From: Bacteroidales bacterium | GTDB lineage: Bacteria > Bacteroidota > Bacteroidia > Bacteroidales > UBA932 | DNA: 12,809 bases | Assembly (NCBI GenBank): GCA_009784635.1 | Contig: WRBG01000040.1 | Span: 1-12,809, forward strand | Reading direction: 5' to 3' | In this document: piece by piece, positions 1 through 7,607 of the stretch | How positions within the stretch are numbered: position 1 is the first letter of the stretch | Layout: every line of letters begins with the position of its first letter | The notes under the pieces: generated by a model | The model's database searches: none | What the model saw: only the letters and a program-made list of their open reading frames with translations | What the model was told of the DNA's origin: nothing | Translations under genes and position numbers: made by a program

Positions 1-60
1 CGTGAAAATCTTGGTGAGGAAAAGTTGATAAATTTATTGTTTAACCAAGAATTTAAATAA
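1..60 (+). CDS. C-terminal end of an upstream protein (partial)
   Basis: The first frame is open from the window edge to a TAA at 58-60 and gives 19 residues, RENLGEEKLINLLFNQEFK. The stop lies 8 bases before the next start codon, as expected for a co-transcribed neighbour. The ending (hydrophobic run, then QEFK) resembles the end of the following beta-propeller protein (VIAEFKY), so it may be a tandem paralogue. That is an inference from very few residues. The rest of the gene is outside the window. Confidence 0.5.
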   Translation, partial: RENLGEEKLINLLFNQEFK

Positions 61-68
61 ATAACCAA

Positions 69-1265
69 ATGAAGACAACCCACATATCGTATGTAATCGT
101 CATAACGACCTTGGCTATAGCCTGCACCTCCTGCCAACGACCACAAGGTGGTTTGCCTTGCATTGATGTCAGAAAGAACTATCCCGTCAAGGAGGTATTG
201 TTGACCGATATTGCCGATGTTACTTATTTGTATTTGAATTCGAATGCTGATGAATACTTATACAGTGGTAACATTTGTGCGGTTACCGAAAATACTATAG
301 TCGTTGCTGAGGGTGGATATAGATCAAGAGGTAATGTTTTCTTCTTTGATAGGAACGGGCAGCCCAAGTCTCGCTTTAATCGAAAGGGAAATGGACCACA
401 AGAGTACCGTAATCTACACAAAGTGCTATATGATGAAAGGGCTGATGACGTTTTTATTGCCTCTCATTTAGATACCCTTATTAGGGTATATTCATCTACT
501 GGAATGCACAAACGAGACATTACATTACCTTCACGTGCAAAGATGGGGAATGAACTGGTTTCTTTTGATGATTCTTCACTTATTTTTTATGATGTCAGCA
601 AAGAGATCAACAGATTTGACATCGACTACAAGAATTTATCAACCAATGATTTGACATCTCGATTCTTTCTTATTTCCAAATCAGATGGCGCGGTGTTAGA
701 CTCTTTAGAATTACCGATTGCTCCCATATTTCTAGGAATATATCATAAAGAAATGAGGGTGTCAGCCATTGGCAAACGACTTCTGATCGAATCTACACAG
801 GGTGTTTTAATATGCAACCCTGAGAACGACACGGTTTTTCTCTACGGCAAAGACAAATCTTTATCCCCTGTGCTGCATAAAACCCCATTGGCGGACGCTA
901 CGGATCCAATGACCTATCTGAATAATTGTGTAGACATGGGGAACTATCAGTTCATGGAGGTCTACACGGTGCGTGCAGGGGATGTCTTCCCCGGTGTGTT
1001 CCCAGTCAAATATTATATGCGTGACAAAGGGACAGGTGAAATATTTCAACAAAAACTCCTCTTACCAGATTACTTAGGAAAAGAATTTGTTATAGGGCCC
1101 TTTAGCGGAATTCGTTTTGAAGAAGGAGTTCTTTTTGAATTGGATTTACTCGAACTTAAAGAAGCATACGCAGAGAACAAATTGAGTGGCAAATTAAAGG
1201 AATTGGTGGCTACCCTAAAGGCAGACGATAATAATGTGTTTGTGATAGCAGAGTTTAAGTATTAA
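69..1265 (+). CDS. 6-bladed beta-propeller lipoprotein
   Basis: A 398-residue exported protein of the Bacteroidota 6-bladed beta-propeller family (NHL-like repeats). The N-terminus has a charged start, a hydrophobic stretch at about residues 8-18 and cysteines at 19 and 22. Either could be the lipidated residue after signal peptidase II cleavage, though neither lipobox is canonical. The family hallmark is FNRKGNGPQEY at residues 103-113, following a first blade (about 67-95) and preceding another (about 117-145) that ends in an I-R-V-Y-S-S-T-G turn. Family members usually sit in the periplasm or on the outer membrane; ligand and function are mostly unknown. It probably shares a transcript with the upstream partial gene, 8 bases away. 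No Shine-Dalgarno is visible, only an A-rich leader, which is normal in this phylum. The gene looks clearly more A+T-rich than the genes after 1462, so its history may differ. Confident of the family, not of any role. Confidence 0.85.
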   Translation: MKTTHISYVIVITTLAIACTSCQRPQGGLPCIDVRKNYPVKEVLLTDIADVTYLYLNSNADEYLYSGNICAVTENTIVVAEGGYRSRGNVFFFDRNGQPKSRFNRKGNGPQEYRNLHKVLYDERADDVFIASHLDTLIRVYSSTGMHKRDITLPSRAKMGNELVSFDDSSLIFYDVSKEINRFDIDYKNLSTNDLTSRFFLISKSDGAVLDSLELPIAPIFLGIYHKEMRVSAIGKRLLIESTQGVLICNPENDTVFLYGKDKSLSPVLHKTPLADATDPMTYLNNCVDMGNYQFMEVYTVRAGDVFPGVFPVKYYMRDKGTGEIFQQKLLLPDYLGKEFVIGPFSGIRFEEGVLFELDLLELKEAYAENKLSGKLKELVATLKADDNNVFVIAEFKY

Positions 1266-1293
1266 ACCCGTGAACAAATAGGGAGCACAATAG

Positions 1294-1359
1294 ATTGAAC
1301 TATCCAAAAGGATTACCACAGATGATAACCCAATTGCTATTATTGCAAAGCTAAAGTAG
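1294..1359 (+). pseudogene. Relic of a beta-propeller protein C-terminus
   Basis: The frame between the TAG at 1291-1293 and the TAG at 1357-1359 encodes IELSKRITTDDNPIAIIAKLK (positions 1294-1356) without a start codon. It matches in register the last residues of the intact gene just upstream: ELVATLKADDNNVFVIAEFK against ELSKRITTDDNPIAIIAKLK. The shared features are E-L, D-D-N, a hydrophobic run and a final aromatic or aliphatic residue plus K. In my knowledge of the family, D-D-N-P followed by hydrophobics and K-[LF]-K is a common ending. I read it as the surviving 3' tip of a tandem paralogue whose body was deleted. Being short, it could be coincidence, but the register match argues against that. 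Confidence 0.55.
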
Positions 1360-1422
1360 AGCGGCAGCATTGAGGCGCATACCGGTAGCGGCTTGACCTT
1401 TTCGTTTAAGATTAGGAAGTAA
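1360..1422 (+). pseudogene. Second C-terminal gene relic (possibly histidine kinase)
   Basis: Directly after the TAG at 1357-1359 the same frame reads SGSIEAHTGSGLTFSFKIRK and ends at a TAA at 1420-1422. There is no start codon. The G-S-G-L-T-F-S-F segment resembles the end of a histidine-kinase ATPase domain (G2 box, G-x-G-x-T-F) just before the protein terminus. I infer a second truncated gene end, but 20 residues cannot establish a family. The promoter of the next gene begins inside it. Confidence 0.3.
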
Positions 1423-1442
1423 TCCGATTATTACTATCTTTG
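1412..1442 (+). promoter_or_regulatory. Promoter of the TPR gene
   Basis: A perfect Bacteroidota -7 box, TATCTTTG, lies at 1435-1442. A 3-of-4 match to the -33 box (TTAG, 1412-1415) sits exactly 19 bases upstream. The start codon is 19 bases after the -7 box, so the leader would be only about a dozen bases. Confidence 0.7.
1418..1435. repeat. Inverted repeat in the TPR promoter spacer
   Basis: AGTAAT (1418-1423) and ATTACT (1430-1435) form a perfect 6-base inverted repeat with a 6-base spacer. Nested in it is an 11-base palindrome, TAATCCGATTA (1420-1430). The repeat fills the spacer between the two promoter boxes and touches the -7 box, a typical repressor position. No regulator is known for it. 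Confidence 0.4.
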
Positions 1443-1461
1443 TAGTTAAATCTGCAAAACC

Positions 1462-2862
1462 ATGAAAAAACTGCTCCTCTCCATCCTTTATTGCTTGGCC
1501 GGCCTTGGTCTGCATGCCCAGTCAGCGCAATACAAAGAATTGCTGCTCAACGGAAAAAACAAGGAACTGATTCAACTGATTCTGTCGGAAATACCGGAAG
1601 AACAAATTGCCGGCGATACGGCGCGCAGCTTGGCGCAGGCCTATGAAGGACTGCTTAAATATCGGGAAGCCCATACCTATTATGGCCGTTGGCTCCTTGC
1701 CGATTCCAATTCTATAGACGCCCTTAACGCCACAGCCCGCATGGCTTTGCAGTTGGGGCGGATTGAAGAAGGCAAGGGTCTGTATGGAAAAGCCTATTCC
1801 ATAGACAGTACCCATTTTAACACAGGACTACAGTTGGCAAAACTCCATGTTCAACTAAAAGATTATTCCAAAGCATACGACTATTATTATACTCTGCTGT
1901 TGCAGGATACCACCAACATAAGCCTGCTTACCAGTGTGGGAGATTGCCTCTACCAAATGGGAGAGCGGTGGGATGCCCGGTATTTTTATGAAGAAGCAGT
2001 ATCCCTAAACAAAGAAAACGCCTCTCTATCCATTATACTCATCAACACATTATTGGAGCTCAGAGAGAATGACCCAAAGTTTTTTATGGAGCGCGCCATG
2101 ACCGTTTGCGACACCGCCCTCCAATACAATCCGCGCAATAGCGGACTTATCCAAGGAAAAGCAATGATTCATTACTTAGGCAAAAATTACCACGCCTGCG
2201 ACAGCATCATGCGGGGATTAATCGCGGCCGGGGACTCGTCTATCGTCAATTATCGTTATATCTGTTTGGCAAAATTTGAACAGGGCATCTTTTTTGAGGC
2301 CCTGCCCTATATGGAACATTACTACCAAAACGATACCACCAATATAGAAGCCGTTATGTTGCTGGCCATATCGCTGGGCCGCACCTACGACCGGAAAAGG
2401 GCGCTTTTGCTGTTCGACAGAGCGGAGGAACTGATGTATCCCACTAAAGAACAAATATCCGATTTAGCGCTCCAGCGCGGCATAGTGCATCAAGCCAATC
2501 GAAATATAGCGATGGCGGCAAGCCATTATTGGCAGGCAGCCCAAGCTACCGGCATTCACAGACGCGATATCCTCGCCAGATTGGTAAGTCTCTATCCCAT
2601 AAACAGGCGTCAATGGGATAATGCAGACCCTGCGCATTACTCCCCAAGATTGTTTGCCAACGTAACCTATTTACGGACTATCAATAAAATGCCCACCTAC
2701 AGGGAGGTTCTGTCCAATATAGAATACTCCCAAGCAATCCTGTCTTTATACCTCGAAGACATGTTTTTTAAAGACGTAGACCGACTTCAAATGGAATCAC
2801 CGGACGGCAAAAGGGAATGGGTTACGTACAAAGAATTGCAGGAATTAAGCAGCGGACGATAA
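1462..2862 (+). CDS. Exported tetratricopeptide-repeat protein
   Basis: A 466-residue protein with a classical signal peptide (K-K, hydrophobic core to about residue 18, probable cleavage near A19-Q20), so periplasmic or outer-membrane facing. After that it is mostly TPR-like helical pairs. The clearest are at about residues 52-84, 86-118, 119-151 and 153-186, with alanine, tyrosine and glycine at TPR positions; weaker repeats continue to about 350. The last 100 residues are not recognisable TPR and end in a charged tail. TPR proteins act as assembly scaffolds, so no enzymatic role is implied and the partner is unknown. It has its own promoter, and a second promoter follows it, so it is probably a single-gene unit beside the ABC operon. 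The start is the first ATG after the promoter and begins the signal peptide. Confidence 0.8.
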   Translation: MKKLLLSILYCLAGLGLHAQSAQYKELLLNGKNKELIQLILSEIPEEQIAGDTARSLAQAYEGLLKYREAHTYYGRWLLADSNSIDALNATARMALQLGRIEEGKGLYGKAYSIDSTHFNTGLQLAKLHVQLKDYSKAYDYYYTLLLQDTTNISLLTSVGDCLYQMGERWDARYFYEEAVSLNKENASLSIILINTLLELRENDPKFFMERAMTVCDTALQYNPRNSGLIQGKAMIHYLGKNYHACDSIMRGLIAAGDSSIVNYRYICLAKFEQGIFFEALPYMEHYYQNDTTNIEAVMLLAISLGRTYDRKRALLLFDRAEELMYPTKEQISDLALQRGIVHQANRNIAMAASHYWQAAQATGIHRRDILARLVSLYPINRRQWDNADPAHYSPRLFANVTYLRTINKMPTYREVLSNIEYSQAILSLYLEDMFFKDVDRLQMESPDGKREWVTYKELQELSSGR

Positions 2863-2892
2863 AGATACCGAGGCCACAAAAATGAAATAAAA

Positions 2893-2923
2893 TTTGGAGC
2901 TAAGAAAAATCTTCTTACCTTTG
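2893..2923 (+). promoter_or_regulatory. Promoter of the ABC transporter operon
   Basis: A full-consensus Bacteroidota promoter: -33 TTTG at 2893-2896, a 19-base spacer and -7 TACCTTTG at 2916-2923. Transcription should begin near 2930, leaving a leader of about 34 bases before the ATPase start codon. Confidence 0.85.
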
Positions 2924-2925
2924 CG

Positions 2926-2945
2926 GTGTACTATTAAACTAACAC
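2926..2945. promoter_or_regulatory. Possible GntR/YtrA operator at the start site
   Basis: GTGT (2926-2929) and ACAC (2942-2945) form short inverted arms separated by 12 bases, over the expected transcription start. As I recall, YtrA-type repressors bind spaced palindromes with GTGTA/TACAC-like arms, and this operon encodes one. The arms are only 4 bases, so this is a suggestion. Confidence 0.25.
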
Positions 2946-2963
2946 ATTAATAAAGCACTCACT

Positions 2964-3803
2964 ATGATTAACATCCAAGATCTTTCTTTTGGGTATCGCA
3001 GCCAAAACGATATATTTAGGGACCTTTCTCTTGAATTTAAGGCCGGCTGCATACACGGCTTACTGGGCAAAAACGGAACCGGTAAAACCACCCTTTTAAA
3101 GCTGATTTCCGGCGCCCTCTTTCCCTGCGGAGGCAGTATGCATACCCTTGGGTTTGTGCCGGAGATGCGCCATCCCCTCATGTTGCAGGAACTCTATTTT
3201 TTACCCGAAGAACTTTTTCTCCCCGCTCTGTCCATAGAAGGTTATGTAAAGGTCTACGCCCCTTTTTATCCCCGTTTTGACCGAGAACAGTTTGACTCCA
3301 TCCTCCACGAATTTGAACTCCGGTCGCCCAAACTCATGTTACAGACCCTTTCCCACGGCCAAAAGAAAAAAGTCCAAATTGCTTTTAGCATTGCGTCCAA
3401 CACCAACCTGCTGATTATGGACGAACCTACCAACGGCCTCGATATTCCGGCCAAAAGCCAGTTTCGCCGCATTGTCTCCGCCCATTATAATCCCAATCGC
3501 TGCACCATCATCTCTACCCATCAAGTAAGGGATTTGCACAGTCTGATTGACCACATTGCCATTTTAGACGAACACGACATCATCATCAACCACAGCGCCG
3601 AAGAAATTGGCCGGCGACTGCTTTTCAAATGGTACGATACCGGAGATGTTCCCAAGGACGCTTTGTATACAGAAGACAGCCTCAGAGGAATAGCCGCTGT
3701 ATTTGCCAATCCCCAAGGGATAGACAGCAAACTCGATATCGAAATCCTATTCAACGCCCTGTTTGCCAATAAAGAAAAAATTAAAGACATTTTTAAAGCT
3801 TGA
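2964..3803 (+). CDS. ABC transporter ATP-binding protein
   Basis: A 279-residue cytoplasmic nucleotide-binding subunit that would power the membrane protein encoded next. All ATPase motifs are visible: Walker A GKNGTGKT at residues 35-42, ABC signature LSHGQ at 130-134, Walker B LLIMDEP at 150-156 with the catalytic E155, D-loop NGLD at 158-161 and the switch histidine in STHQ (H187). About 70 further residues follow the ATPase fold. Pairing with a six-helix permease and a YtrA-type GntR repressor places it with the YtrB-like ATPases often found in antibiotic or envelope-stress operons. The substrate cannot be read from the sequence. It is the first gene of the operon; its stop lies 4 bases before the permease start. 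Confidence 0.92.
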   Translation: MINIQDLSFGYRSQNDIFRDLSLEFKAGCIHGLLGKNGTGKTTLLKLISGALFPCGGSMHTLGFVPEMRHPLMLQELYFLPEELFLPALSIEGYVKVYAPFYPRFDREQFDSILHEFELRSPKLMLQTLSHGQKKKVQIAFSIASNTNLLIMDEPTNGLDIPAKSQFRRIVSAHYNPNRCTIISTHQVRDLHSLIDHIAILDEHDIIINHSAEEIGRRLLFKWYDTGDVPKDALYTEDSLRGIAAVFANPQGIDSKLDIEILFNALFANKEKIKDIFKA

Positions 3804-3807
3804 TATC

Positions 3808-4596
3808 ATGACCGCTACTTTTAACTTTTCAAGAATCCGACTTCTTTTTATCCGTTACTTTACCGAGAACTGGCGCCGCGACCTCACTACTTTTTCTGCC
3901 TTTTTTATTGCCTTTACGGTGTTGCCCCGCCTCATCAGCTTACCTCTTCCCATATTCCCCTTTATCCTGTTTTGTCTGATTTTTTACATTGGAGGCCTGC
4001 ATTTTAGCGCAAGAATTTTTCAAGAGATACATCGTCCTTCCAGCGGCATGCACTACCTGCATATTCCCGCCGGCCGAGCAGAAAAATTCTTTGTAAACGG
4101 AGCGCTCACCCTTATTCTATATCCCTTGGTATGCTTTTTCCTCTTTTATGCCGCCATCCTCTTTGGCAACTTATTAGAACCAATCATGCCGGCCATCTTG
4201 AATTATAAAACCATAGACATACACAACCTCTTTCCGAAAACCTTTCTCGGCACGTCGTCATCGTCCGTAGGCAAATTGCTGACCGACTTCATCACGTATC
4301 AGTCCATCTTTTTCTTTGGCTCCCTCATTTTCAAAAAACACCCCACCACCAAAACCATCATCTCCTTGATTGCATGCAGTATCGCCCTTGGAATCTACCA
4401 GTTACTATTGGCTCTGCTACTTTGGAATCAAATAGATATTGCTTCGATGGGAGCGCTCAAAGAGAAAATGCTCCAACTGGGAGAACATCTACTCAGCTCC
4501 CGCGTCATGGCCCATTTTGATGTAATACTTTCCGGAATCATCGCCCTGTTCTTTTGGACTGTTTCCTACTTGAAATTCAAGGAAAAACAAGTGTAG
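3808..4596 (+). CDS. ABC transporter membrane permease
   Basis: A 262-residue integral membrane protein with about six hydrophobic helices, at roughly 27-43, 48-66, 97-120, 160-175, 182-206 and 235-254. Between the second and third is YLHIPAGRAEKFFVNG (residues 83-98). It resembles the L-P-A-S/G-x-x-E-K-F-x segment I know from Bacteroidota ABC-2-like permeases next to such ATPases. I chose the ATG at 3808 over a possible upstream start at 3763, which would overlap the ATPase gene by 41 bases and add a charged, non-conserved tail. With 3808 the spacing is 4 bases on both sides, typical of translational coupling. It should form the transmembrane channel as a homodimer; the cargo is unknown. Confidence 0.8.
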   Translation: MTATFNFSRIRLLFIRYFTENWRRDLTTFSAFFIAFTVLPRLISLPLPIFPFILFCLIFYIGGLHFSARIFQEIHRPSSGMHYLHIPAGRAEKFFVNGALTLILYPLVCFFLFYAAILFGNLLEPIMPAILNYKTIDIHNLFPKTFLGTSSSSVGKLLTDFITYQSIFFFGSLIFKKHPTTKTIISLIACSIALGIYQLLLALLLWNQIDIASMGALKEKMLQLGEHLLSSRVMAHFDVILSGIIALFFWTVSYLKFKEKQV

Positions 4597-4600
4597 CCTT

Positions 4601-4990
4601 ATGGAATTTAAAGAAACCCAAGCAATATATCTGCAAATCGGCGATTATATCTGCGAAAATATCCTGACCGGCGTCTGGAAATCGGGAAACCGCATCCTGT
4701 CCATTAGGGAATTGGGCATCCATTTAGAGGTAAATCCAAACACCATTATGCGTACTTATGAGTTTTTGCAAAATCAAGGAATTATCTACAACAAAAGGGG
4801 AATCGGCTACTATGTTTCGGAGGATGCCCTCGAAAAAATCAGAACCTACCGCAAAGCCATTTTTATGAAACACGAACTTCCTCAATTTTTGAAAAACCTG
4901 CAACTGCTTGGCATGGGCATAGAAGACATTATTCCCCATTATCGGCAATACATTGATAATCACCCGCACATTAATCACCATGAAACTTAA
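4601..4990 (+). CDS. GntR-family transcriptional regulator, YtrA type
   Basis: A 129-residue DNA-binding protein. An N-terminal winged helix-turn-helix covers about residues 5-74: the I-Y-L-Q-I-G-D-Y-I opening, the recognition segment SIRELGIHLEVNPNTIMRTY at 34-53 and the wing NKRGIGYYV at 64-72. Only about 55 helical residues follow, with none of the large ligand-binding domains of FadR or HutC types. This short C-terminus defines the YtrA subfamily, whose members usually repress the ABC genes they sit with. It lies 4 bases after the permease gene, and its last 11 bases overlap the start of the outer-membrane protein gene. It likely autoregulates the promoter at 2893-2923. Effector unknown. 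Confidence 0.88.
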   Translation: MEFKETQAIYLQIGDYICENILTGVWKSGNRILSIRELGIHLEVNPNTIMRTYEFLQNQGIIYNKRGIGYYVSEDALEKIRTYRKAIFMKHELPQFLKNLQLLGMGIEDIIPHYRQYIDNHPHINHHET

Positions 4991-7451
4991 AATCACCATA
5001 TTTACTTTATTTTTGATGACTTTAGCCGGTCTTTCGGTGAGGGGACAAACTCAATCCGCCATACCGCAAGGTACGCCCAAAACGCCCGTGTCCGGAAAAG
5101 TGCTTGATACCAAACAGGAACCCGTAGCTTTTTGTACATTGGTCTTTACGGTCCAAAACGATTCCACCCTGCTTTTTACCGCCGTTACGGACGAATGGGG
5201 AGTATATGCTACCGAGCTGCCTTATAATTATTACAAGGTAGAAGCGCGCTGTTTGGGTTATTTCCCCTCGGAGGTAATCGCCTTTACCGCTTCCGGCAGT
5301 GAAACATTGCAATTGCCCGATATCGTGATGGAGGCATCGGTTACTAACCTAACCGCCGCCGTGGTGCAGTCCAATACCATAGAGCGCAGGGCAGACCGCT
5401 TTATTGTAAACCTCAGCGCCAATCCCATAGCTTCGGGGCGGTCGCTGTACGAATCTTTGGACTATTTGCCGGGGGTTACTACCCGCAACGGAATCAGCAT
5501 TAACGGTAAATCCGGAACACGGGTTATGGTCAATAACCGCATGCTCAACATGTCGGACGAACAAATCGAACAATACTTGAATAACCTGCGCGCTTCCGAC
5601 ATCCAGCGGGTAGAAGTGATTCCCGAAGCAGGAGCCGAATACGACGCCAACGCCACCGGAGGGATTCTTAAAATCACCCTAAAACAACAAACCGTAACCG
5701 GTTACTTTGGCTCCGTTTCCGCCGATGTTGCCCGGGCCTTCGACTATACCCAAAGCAGCAGGCCTAACTTTAGCTTTTCTTTTAGGAAAGACAAGTGGAG
5801 CGTGATTACCAATGGCTACTACAGCTACATGGGTATGCCGAGCAAGTTTGAAGAATATACCCGATTCTACGACAACGAGATGGAGATAAACAATGCCAAT
5901 ACTACTTACCAAAAAATCAACATGGCAGGAGGAGAAATCAGCACGGTGTATGACTTGAATACCACGCAGAGCATAGGAGTGGTGGCCAATTACGGCTATG
6001 CCAAAGGCGTGGTCAACACAGATGGTACCTCCCTTACCTCTACGCCCCTGTTAATGGGAACCTATATCAATGACAACAATCAATACAATAATTACAACAG
6101 GTTGGGATTGTCTGCCAACTATATACATAAGTTAGACAGCGTAGGTTCCACCTGTACCGCCATGGTAGATTACCTGTACAACCAAAGCGATAACGGAGGC
6201 GTTTACCATACCTTCTCCCGATTTACCGGTCTGTTCGACCACATTACGGACATCCTTCTACCTAATGTGTACGATACCCTGTCTTACCGCAACAACATTG
6301 GCAGTCAAAACAATATCATCAGCGCCAACCTTGACTTTGATATCAAGTTAGGGGGTCGAAATAATTTTAAGGCCGGAGGGAAATTTTTTAGAACGCAAAT
6401 AGACAACGATATTCTTTATGAGGATTTTGTAGACCGGCAATGGAAGCCGGACATACTGCAAACCGACCAATTTACCTATACAGAAAACGTAAGCGCCCTT
6501 TACAGCACCTATTCCTCTTCTTTGAGCAGAAAATGGCTATATACCATAGGATTGCGGGCAGAGTATACACAGGTAAACCTACATTCTTCTGCCCACGAAG
6601 AAAAAGCCGACCAACATTACCTAAACCTCTTTCCCTCGTTAAACTTAAGTTTTCAGCAAAATTCGCTCAGAGGACATTCGATTTCCCTTACGGCCAACCG
6701 CAAAATCCAAAGACCTAACTTTTCCCTGCTCCGTCCCTACTCCATGCCGCTCAATGATTTTAGCTATATAGTGGGTAATCCTGACCTCAAGCCTGCCAAA
6801 TCCATCAACCTGTCTTTGGTGCAAACCCTTTTTCACAAATACAGCTTGACCGTAGGCGCCGGTTTTATACAAGATTATTTTGCCCAAATTGTTACTCAAG
6901 ACCCCCTAAATCCCGACAGGCTTAATTACCAGTTTGCCAACCTAAAGAGCCACACTCAATACTACGCAGCGCTGTCGGCGCCCGTATCTATATTCAATTG
7001 GTGGACGCTGACTTCCAATGCTGTGGGCCTTTACATCAAGGACCAATACAACACCGGAGGAGAGACGGAAACCAGCCAAAAACCGGTAGTCGTAGCCATG
7101 CTTATGTCTAACTTCATATTGCCCAATGGGTGGAGACCGGAAATTAACGGCATGTACATATCCGGCATGGTACAGGGGAACATAACCACAAGCCACATGT
7201 ATGCCCTCAATGCGGGCTGCACCAAATCGCTGTTAAAAGACAAGCTATCGCTTACGCTTAGGCTGAACAATCTGATTCATCAACGCTTAAAAATAACTAC
7301 CGAGGGCGCTACCTATTACAAATCGAACATTAACAATATGGATATGCGTACCCTCTATTTGTCTCTGCGCTATTCTTTTAATTCCGGCCAAAGGGTCAAC
7401 GTAAAAAAAGCCTCTACCGGAACAGAAGAAGAAAAAGCCCGCCTACAATAA
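4980..7451 (+). CDS. TonB-receptor-like outer-membrane beta-barrel protein
   Basis: An 823-residue outer-membrane protein. A signal peptide ends near residues 21-23 (V-R-G-Q). A carboxypeptidase-regulatory-like beta-sandwich follows at about 37-115, then a TonB-plug-like domain at about 140-235 containing YESLDYLPGV (157-166), SINGKSGTRVMVNN (173-186), RVEVIPEAGAEYDA (210-223) and the TGGILKI strand. The remaining 590 residues are repeated amphipathic strands, matching the outer membrane beta-barrel family (OMP_b-brl_3). No SusD partner is nearby, so a glycan-uptake pair is unlikely. The ATG at 4980 was preferred over 4953 because it starts the signal peptide directly; it overlaps the regulator gene by 11 bases, which suggests coupled translation. 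The partnership with a YtrA-type ABC operon hints at envelope homeostasis or peptide/ion traffic, but the substrate is unknown. Confidence 0.85.
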   Translation: MKLKITIFTLFLMTLAGLSVRGQTQSAIPQGTPKTPVSGKVLDTKQEPVAFCTLVFTVQNDSTLLFTAVTDEWGVYATELPYNYYKVEARCLGYFPSEVIAFTASGSETLQLPDIVMEASVTNLTAAVVQSNTIERRADRFIVNLSANPIASGRSLYESLDYLPGVTTRNGISINGKSGTRVMVNNRMLNMSDEQIEQYLNNLRASDIQRVEVIPEAGAEYDANATGGILKITLKQQTVTGYFGSVSADVARAFDYTQSSRPNFSFSFRKDKWSVITNGYYSYMGMPSKFEEYTRFYDNEMEINNANTTYQKINMAGGEISTVYDLNTTQSIGVVANYGYAKGVVNTDGTSLTSTPLLMGTYINDNNQYNNYNRLGLSANYIHKLDSVGSTCTAMVDYLYNQSDNGGVYHTFSRFTGLFDHITDILLPNVYDTLSYRNNIGSQNNIISANLDFDIKLGGRNNFKAGGKFFRTQIDNDILYEDFVDRQWKPDILQTDQFTYTENVSALYSTYSSSLSRKWLYTIGLRAEYTQVNLHSSAHEEKADQHYLNLFPSLNLSFQQNSLRGHSISLTANRKIQRPNFSLLRPYSMPLNDFSYIVGNPDLKPAKSINLSLVQTLFHKYSLTVGAGFIQDYFAQIVTQDPLNPDRLNYQFANLKSHTQYYAALSAPVSIFNWWTLTSNAVGLYIKDQYNTGGETETSQKPVVVAMLMSNFILPNGWRPEINGMYISGMVQGNITTSHMYALNAGCTKSLLKDKLSLTLRLNNLIHQRLKITTEGATYYKSNINNMDMRTLYLSLRYSFNSGQRVNVKKASTGTEEEKARLQ

Positions 7452-7471
7452 CCCCTTAATTATTAAAATTT

Positions 7472-7591
7472 ATGAAAACGCAATCGAAACCCATGAAAAC
7501 CAGCAATAAAGTCCTGTTAATCGCCGCCGCCGTAGTGCTGACCGTCTTCTTCGTCCTTACGATTGCCCTAAGGAACTTCCTAATGGGTTGA
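7472..7591 (+). CDS. 39-residue single-helix membrane peptide
   Basis: The ATG at 7472 opens a 39-codon frame ending at TGA 7589-7591, 20 bases after the barrel gene. The product has a basic start, then a hydrophobic helix (VLLIAAAVVLTVFFVLTIAL, residues 14-33) and a short tail, so it should span the inner membrane once. A second in-frame ATG at 7493 gives MKTSNKVLL..., which looks like the N-terminal anchor I recall from larger exported GIN/DUF2807-type proteins in similar Bacteroidota operons. It is therefore either a genuine small membrane protein or a truncated stub of such a gene. No continuation was found in the other forward frames up to htpG. Coding status is moderately likely. Confidence 0.5.
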   Translation: MKTQSKPMKTSNKVLLIAAAVVLTVFFVLTIALRNFLMG

Positions 7592-7607
7592 CAACGACAA
7601 CTGACTT

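Noticed and set aside
3763..3807. Earlier start for the permease
   Set aside because: It would overlap the ATPase gene by 41 bases and add a lysine-rich tail; the ATG at 3808 has the 4-base spacing seen at the next junction.
6440..6718. 92-codon plus-strand frame inside the barrel gene
   Set aside because: It is an out-of-frame shadow; the main frame continues barrel strands without a break.
4980..7451. SusC-type glycan importer
   Set aside because: There is no SusD gene beside it; the plug wording and neighbours fit the OMP_b-brl_3 barrel family better.
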